The position numbers and the translations under genes are program-made. From Chanos chanos (Eukaryota; Chordata; Actinopteri; Gonorynchiformes; Chanidae), in contig NC_044497.1 of NCBI RefSeq assembly GCF_902362185.1, positions 37,008,001 through 37,072,000 of the forward strand: a DNA stretch of 64,000 bases, in the 5' to 3' direction. The notes below the pieces were generated by a model that did no database searches, was not told the DNA's origin, and worked only from the letters and a program-made list of their open reading frames with translations. Shown one piece after another: positions 56,150-64,000 of the stretch; position 1 is the first letter of the stretch, and each line of letters starts with the position of its first letter.

Positions 56150-58988
56150 ATGGGTGTGTGTACATACATACGTACATACATAAAAGAAATGACAAGAACA
56201 TGTTAACACGAATGTGAAATACATCTCTGAGTAGTTTTAATGACAGGTGATTATTTATTTCAATACATGCTATGTGGAACTAAACAGCTTTGGGACGTGT
56301 GTCAAAACTTTCCCGTAGTTATGTCATTGAGAGATCGGAGGGATCAGAGAGCTGCTGAAATAGTTTTTCTAAATTAAGATCTGACCTTTCAGCTCTGAAG
56401 CACCGGCGATGTTTACAGTGTGAGGGATCACTGTGTGCCACTGTTTTTTTTTCATTTAGTGTATTTGCTTTTTCAGATTACTATCATAATAATACTCTTC
56501 TGCTTCTGAACTAAGGATTCACAAATCTGAGAAACTACTAAAGGAGAGTTTCAAGATTCAATGTTTCACAAGTTTGGCTTTTCATCATTCTATAAAATGA
56601 TTTTGTAAAAAAGGCAAAGGCTGCAGTGTTTAGTTTATATATTGTTAAATCCTCTCTATGTATTTCATTTAACTGTTTTGTCCTCTCTCCTCAGCTATGA
56701 GGCGATAACAGAACAGGGTTATGTCTGGACAGTGGTCAGCCCCATCACATTCACCTATAAAGTGATTCAGTGCAAGAACCTTCTTGATCCTGGGAATGAC
56801 ACCATGTTGTATGGCCACATAAGCAACCCAGATGAACTCAGAGTCCTTCAGAATAGTCCCAAACAGATTAAACGTTTTATTGTTATCGACGACACTGTCA
56901 ACAAACTATACGGCACAGAGGTTGTTGCGTATCTCCAGGCCCGAAATGTAGTATATAAAATCCTCCCTCTTCCCACCACGGAAGAGAACAAATCCATGGT
57001 TCTTGTGACCACCATCCTGGAAGAGCTCCATAAATTTGGGATTGACAGACGAACTGAGCCGATCATTGCTATTGGTGGAGGAGTTTGCTTGGATATTGTG
57101 GGACTGGCAGCGTCACTGTATCGCAGGCGAACGCCATACATCCGGGTTCCAACCACCCTTCTATCTTATGTAGATGCCAGTGTGGGCGCAAAGACTGGTG
57201 TCAACTTTGCCAACTGCAAGAACAAACTTGGCACCTACATCCCCCCAGTTGCAACCTTCTTAGATAGGTCTTTTATACCGACCGTTCCCCGTCGACACAT
57301 TTCAAACGGGATGGCAGAGATACTGAAGGTACACACAGCATGGTTGTGAGTGGAGCAACTAGTCAGTTTCTTATTTCAACAGATTACCATTTAGAATGTC
57401 AGTTCATTGAATGACAAGTTTGGTATGGCCCAAATTCAGTCAAGCTGTCAACAGTGAACATATGTAGCATTTCACAACTTTCATCACTAAAAAAATGGTG
57501 GCAGTAGTGTTTTTCACCCCAGAAAATAATCACACCAAGAAGCAATTTTTGGCACCTTTGCTTTGCAGAGGTAATTAAATTCCGAGTGGTGGTTTTTGAC
57601 TGAGTTTCAGGCATTAATACCAGGTTTGGATTGTAGAGGATAGATAGGCTTTGTTTGACCAATCTGTCTTTCTTTCAGATGGCGCTAATGAAACACAGGC
57701 AGTTGTTTGAGCTGCTGGAGTCAGAGGGTTCAAACCTGCTGGACTCCAGGGTTCAGTCCTTGGATGGGACCAAGGGGACTGATGACAGTGATGCTGCCAC
57801 CGAAGTCACCAAGATTGCCATAGAGACCATGATTGAAGAGCTTGCACCAAACCTATGGGAAGATGACTTGGACAGACTGGTAGACTTTGGACACCTTATC
57901 AGCCCAGAACTAGAAATGGTGAACTGATACATGAGTGAATATTTTATCCTGGGAAAGAGAGTACATTCTGACAGACAGAGGCCAGGTCTTCTGTAAAGCT
58001 GCTTTGTCACAACATCTGTTCTAAAATGTCCTACATGAATAAAATTCAAATGAATGTTTGTAAAAGAATCCGTTTTTATGCGCTGGGGAGCAGAACAGCA
58101 AAGGCTAACAGCTTAACTGTCATTGGAATGCTGTGTTTTACATGTGTAATGACACACGTGCGGCCTGAAATTTTTATGATCAAGTTGCTTACATGTTGCA
58201 GTAAAAACCAAACCCTTTGTAACTGACTTTTTGGGAGTTTCTCTCGGTTTGAACATGCTCGTCTGTCCCTTGCTGCAGAGGGTGCTTCCTGCTTTGCTAC
58301 ATGGGGAGGCTGTGAATATTGACATGTCCTTCATGGTGTTTGTGGCTCGGGAACGAGGGATGCTGACAGAGGAGGAGAAGCTGAGGATCATCCGCTGTAT
58401 GGAGAGACTTGAACTGCCAGTGTGGCATCCAGAATGCACAATGGCCCTAATACACAAATCTCTGAATGAACGTCTCAGGCACTCTGGTGGCCTGGTTCGC
58501 ATGCCCCTGCCAACGGGACTGGGAACTGCAGGTACTGACGTAGCGTATGATTTTTAAGTTTGGGCAGCAAAAAAGCAGTATCATGGATGACAGTATCATG
58601 AATATATCTTGACCACATGTATTGTTGTACACAATTAAAAGAAATCATGTCAGGATATAAAGGAAACTATGCTCTGGCTGTCTTTTTTTATTGATCAGAC
58701 AACTTAAATGGAGAAGATGAATACGTGACATGGGCATGCAGTTTCAATTACTTTAGTAGCAGTATAGTCATTAGTCCAGTGTTTTAATTTAAAGTTAAAC
58801 CCTCTGGGGACCTATGTAGCCTTTTTTAACATGATGCACTACTCGTGCTGTGTCTAATGTGGGATCTCTCTCTTTTCCTCTGGACAGAAATCTTCAACGA
58901 CACCACTGACGACACCCTGAGACGTGCATTTGAGAACTGGTGTAATGAATTCAGGGCTTATAAGAGTCTAGATACTTCCATGGAGTGA
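55829..58988 (+). CDS. eevs: 2-epi-5-epi-valiolone synthase
   Basis: This sugar phosphate cyclase, related to 3-dehydroquinate synthase, converts sedoheptulose 7-phosphate to 2-epi-5-epi-valiolone. In fish this is the first step to the UV sunscreen gadusol. Five exons: 55829-55983, 56695-57328, 57679-57918, 58279-58531, 58888-58988; 460 residues, no break. The NAD-binding stretch is at 173-222: IIAIGGGVCLDIVGLAASLY, then RVPTTLLSYVDASVGAKTGV. The three expected metal ligands are present: Glu260 (GMAEILK), His335 (DFGHLISPELEM) and His351 (LLHGEAVNIDM). The first 55 residues are variable. AATAAA lies at 59176-59181. In other fish it is accompanied by MT-Ox, the methyltransferase-oxidoreductase that finishes gadusol; no MT-Ox exon is seen between foxp1 and mitf here. 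The (TATC)n tract at 56095-56149 is in intron 1. Confidence 0.93.
56095..56149. repeat. (TATC)n microsatellite
   Basis: About 13-14 uninterrupted tetranucleotide units in eevs intron 1, probably highly variable in length. Confidence 0.95.
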
Positions 58989-61900
58989 CTGGAGTGCATG
59001 ACTACTGCACTGGAAAATATTATATAGATATAGAAGTTTATGATGTCCCATTTATGAAACCATGTGTATGTGCCTTCACTGTTAATTTTTATTTTTAGTT
59101 TTATTACTTTTATGCAACTTAAGACAATTCTGTGACCAGTGTTGATTTAAAATACTCTGCATTTTGAAATGTCAAAATAAAACACACAGAGAAAGAGACA
59201 GGTGTGAAAATCATACATGTATTTTAATGTCTGTAACACTTTCCCCCCAATCTGTTCCAATGAATACACACTGAAAATCAATGTGTTTGTCAACTGACGA
59301 ATAAAATGTTCCATTGGTCACTCAGTGAAAACCATGCCCTCTCCACTGGTGACCAATCATTCATTGCTGTGTAGCTTCTAAGCAGAGGCAGTATATAAGA
59401 ACCATTCTGGCTTGACTGATAGGAAGTTCAGCCAGAAAAGCAGACCAGCCTAGAGTGTACAGAATGCCACTGTACTGAGGAATGACATGCTTACTTGATG
59501 GGTGACTTCAGCAAAAAATCACAGTAAAATTCATATGTCATGATCACATTGTAAAACCAGATAATACATATCAAGTATAGTAATGCTTATTTATAATGCA
59601 GAAAACCCACAAAAATAAAGACACAAAGGCAGTCCCAAAGACTACTGCCCTCATGTTGAAGGCCTTATCAAATTTGGGAAATCATATTATTCTCAAACAT
59701 TTCCATTCCTCTCATTCAAGGCCGCCAGGTGATGATCCTGTGTGAGTGGTATATTTGCAGTGTGGTCTGAACAGACATATGAAATAAGGATTGTTAGCTG
59801 AAGTTCCCCTGTAAGCCAAAGAGTGAATAAACATCTTTCCCAAAGCTATATCGAGTTCACAGAGCATCCTTGGACAGGAAATGCATGAGCATTGCACTTC
59901 CTTCACCTGTTACCTGATTGCCACTGACACTTAAATTATTGCTTGAAAATAATCAATTTACAAACCAGTTTCAATATCAAACCACAAGAGGATATACTGT
60001 ACATTTCATTGCATATTCAGACTTCACTTTGCATTTGGCAACACGTTTTGACAGTCACACTGTTTTACATTCACAGAAAAAGGGGTTTTAAACACAGTAG
60101 CAAACAGTCAATTACTTCATTTTAAAAGGCAGTGCTTAAAATAGTCTCTGGCTGGTTTGGGGGGATCCTTTGACCAGTCTCTGAATTTGAAGACATCAGA
60201 GGAATTTCAGATTTAAGGGAATCATTTCCTTTAGCCTAAATCAGGTATTGCCTCAATATTTAAACATTTACTTCACAATATAGACTACTGTCTTAAGCGC
60301 TTACTGGAAGTCAACTTGTTAAAAAAAAACAGAATTAGTCTTTAATGACCACAGATACATTTCTTAAACCAAGAGGCTACTTGGCCCTTTTAAATTATTA
60401 TAGTTTTGTGGTCTATTTTAGGGTGAAGGAAACAGAAAAGGTATTCCTTGCTCTGGTCTGTCTCTTAAGGGCCCTGAAACAGGCCATTTGTCTCATACAA
60501 AACTGAGGAAAGAGAGAAAAGACTATGGCACATGAAATGTTTAAAATGTAAGGCACTACATTCTGATCTGTGCTTAGATTCTTTAAACTATAGTTACTAT
60601 TACATCTGCTTGGCACCTGTCTCCTTTATCCCCAGAGGCAGATCACAGAACTATGATTCTAATTTGCATAGTTCCATAAAACAGTAATTGCAATAATAAC
60701 TACATATTACATTTAGTGGCACAAAATAGGTGGTTATCAAAGGCATATTTTTCAGTACACCTGTGTACTTTGCTACAGTTGTACATTGTTAAGCAACAGG
60801 TATATACAGTAACAGTACAGCTTATAATTACATATTTCACTACAGTCACACAATATGGTTTTGCTCTTAAAACCTCTAAACAATATTGTTAGCATATATA
60901 TATATATATAAAACATGTTTTTTTTTCCTTTTTTCAGCACGTTGACTTCTTTTCAGTGTTTTAGACTATGAAAATCCAACATCAGTCTCCTTATGCTCCT
61001 GATCAAAATATTTCCACAATAAAACAAAACACAAAATCCTGAATATTAATATAAAGGAGAAAAAAAAGGAGTAAAGCAAAACATGAGAATTTTAAAATAG
61101 AGCATTAAATAATTTAAACATTAAGAGAAGCTAAATACAAAACAGCTTTTTTTAAAGAGAGAAAAATATATTCATTCTGCTTGGGGCTGACCTGAACTGA
61201 GTAAACAATTCCTGTAAAGTGTTTCTGAATAGTGACTTTTTGCAGTTATTTGTTCTGAACTGGAATCTAATCAATAAAAGTAGGATTTACAAACGTGACA
61301 GAGGATGCAATTGCCCTGTAAATGAGGGATCACTGTTTCAGCCATGACAATCTCCCACATAACATCCATTACAATAGTGTATGTGCTAACATAGGCCTAT
61401 ACTGTAGACACTGGACACAGCCAAACCACTTACTGCTTAGACAGTCTTTCTGCACAGCTGACACATCTGTCTCTTTACCAACACGCCTGTTCATATAGTT
61501 AAAAGTGTCACTGTCCCTGCTGCCACAACAGTCCAAAGCCATTTCTGCAACATTTCCCACTTACTTTATCATGATTTTCACTGAATGTTAATAGAGCCAT
61601 GATTCATTATGTCACTGGGACAGCATCAATGTCAAACTATTTAACTATACATTAATGAATCTCTCAGAGGTCTTGCCAATGAACAACAATAAGTTCCTTT
61701 TGTTACAAACAAAGTAATAAAATATTATTTGAAAAGAGATGACTGGAGACTCGTTCTGAACCCTACCCATAATCGAATACATTTACACCATGCTTAATTA
61801 CCGTGTTTCATTCACTATGTCAAATCATCACAATGCTGATTAAGTCAAAATCCAAAATGACCTCCTTAAAGTTATTGAAATCATTACCTAAAATGATACT

Positions 61901-62183
61901 GACCTTGATTCAGTATGATAGTTTACGTAGCCAAATCACACTTGACAGCACACATAACTTAAAGCAAGACTGCTAATCATGTGTTGGCATGAAGACTTAA
62001 AAAAAAACTGTAGATATAAAAAAAATAATAATAATTACACTTGAAGAAATGGGCAGTGCTTTTCAAGAGGGAGGGTGGCAGTACCTCCAGCTGTTAGTCT
62101 GATGTACAGACCCAAAGCTCTGTGATAACAGGGGGGTTTACAAAAGTAAAAAGGACTAGAGGAAGTCAGCAGAGGGCGATGTG
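58989..62183. other. Tail-to-tail 3' UTRs of eevs and mitf
   Basis: The eevs 3' UTR ends near 59200 (AATAAA at 59176-59181). The other 3 kb is AT-rich, has no coding exon, and is best read as the long 3' UTR of mitf on the minus strand. Possible minus-strand signals lie at 59228-59223 (ATTAAA) and 59105-59100 and 59093-59088 (AATAAA). If the latter two are used, the two mRNAs overlap as antisense partners. A short (TA)n lies near 60894-60910. Confidence 0.45.
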
Positions 62184-63951
<1,768 letters not shown>

Positions 63952-64000
63952 TTAGTAATGCTCTATTACAAAGAAATGACATAAATAATGTCAAATGAGT

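Noticed and set aside
56848-57156. 102-codon frame antisense to eevs exon 2
   Set aside because: A shadow of a strongly conserved coding exon.
59712-61560. Short minus-strand frames searched as possible MT-Ox exons
   Set aside because: None shows a methyltransferase or Rossmann motif and none has matching splice sites; the region reads as the mitf 3' UTR.

Overview
This is a vertebrate genomic window, almost certainly from a teleost fish. The genes are split by GT-AG introns. They encode vertebrate-specific regulators in the linkage group of human 3p13-p14 (PPP4R2, RYBP, EIF4E3, FOXP1, MDFIC2, MITF), here packed into 64 kb. The window also holds a 2-epi-5-epi-valiolone synthase (EEVS) gene, which fish, amphibians, reptiles and birds have but mammals lack. 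Microsatellites, a degenerate tRNA-derived SINE and a hAT-like element with ends common in fish genomes fit this. I cannot name the species.

Layout, left to right. ppp4r2 (minus, start codon at 6086, stop at 1152) and rybp (plus, 7258-12721) are head to head over a 1.2 kb shared promoter interval. eif4e3 (plus, 15091-18207) follows. A gene-free 12 kb stretch probably contains the foxp1 promoter and first non-coding exon. The 16 coding exons of foxp1 (plus) lie between 30499 and 49020. Next come the two-exon mdfic2 (plus, 51939-54284) and the five-exon eevs (plus, 55829-58988). The last three exons of mitf (minus) run from 62184 to 63923, and the gene continues past the right edge. eevs and mitf are tail to tail. 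All complete genes read through without a frameshift or premature stop: 408, 354, 224, about 640, 152 and 460 residues.

The proteins do varied work: phosphatase 4 targeting (ppp4r2), variant Polycomb complexes (rybp), cap binding (eif4e3), forkhead repression (foxp1), I-mfa-type transcription inhibition (mdfic2), pigment-cell bHLH-zip control (mitf) and the first step of gadusol sunscreen synthesis (eevs). The link is ancient synteny, not an operon.

The most unusual feature is a 67-bp tandem array at 37232-38108, just before foxp1 coding exon 3. Each of 13 copies carries a copy of that exon's 3' splice site plus its first 36-40 coding bases, making a series of decoy acceptors next to the true one. 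Other points of note are the absence of the gadusol partner gene MT-Ox beside an apparently intact eevs, a rybp linker about three times the mammalian length, a 24-bp repeat of RFX-like X-box sites in a foxp1 intron, a homeodomain/PBX-MEIS site cluster in a rybp intron, and a perfect 18-bp hairpin in foxp1. Exon limits were set by hand from splice consensus and remembered family sequences; no database search was run.
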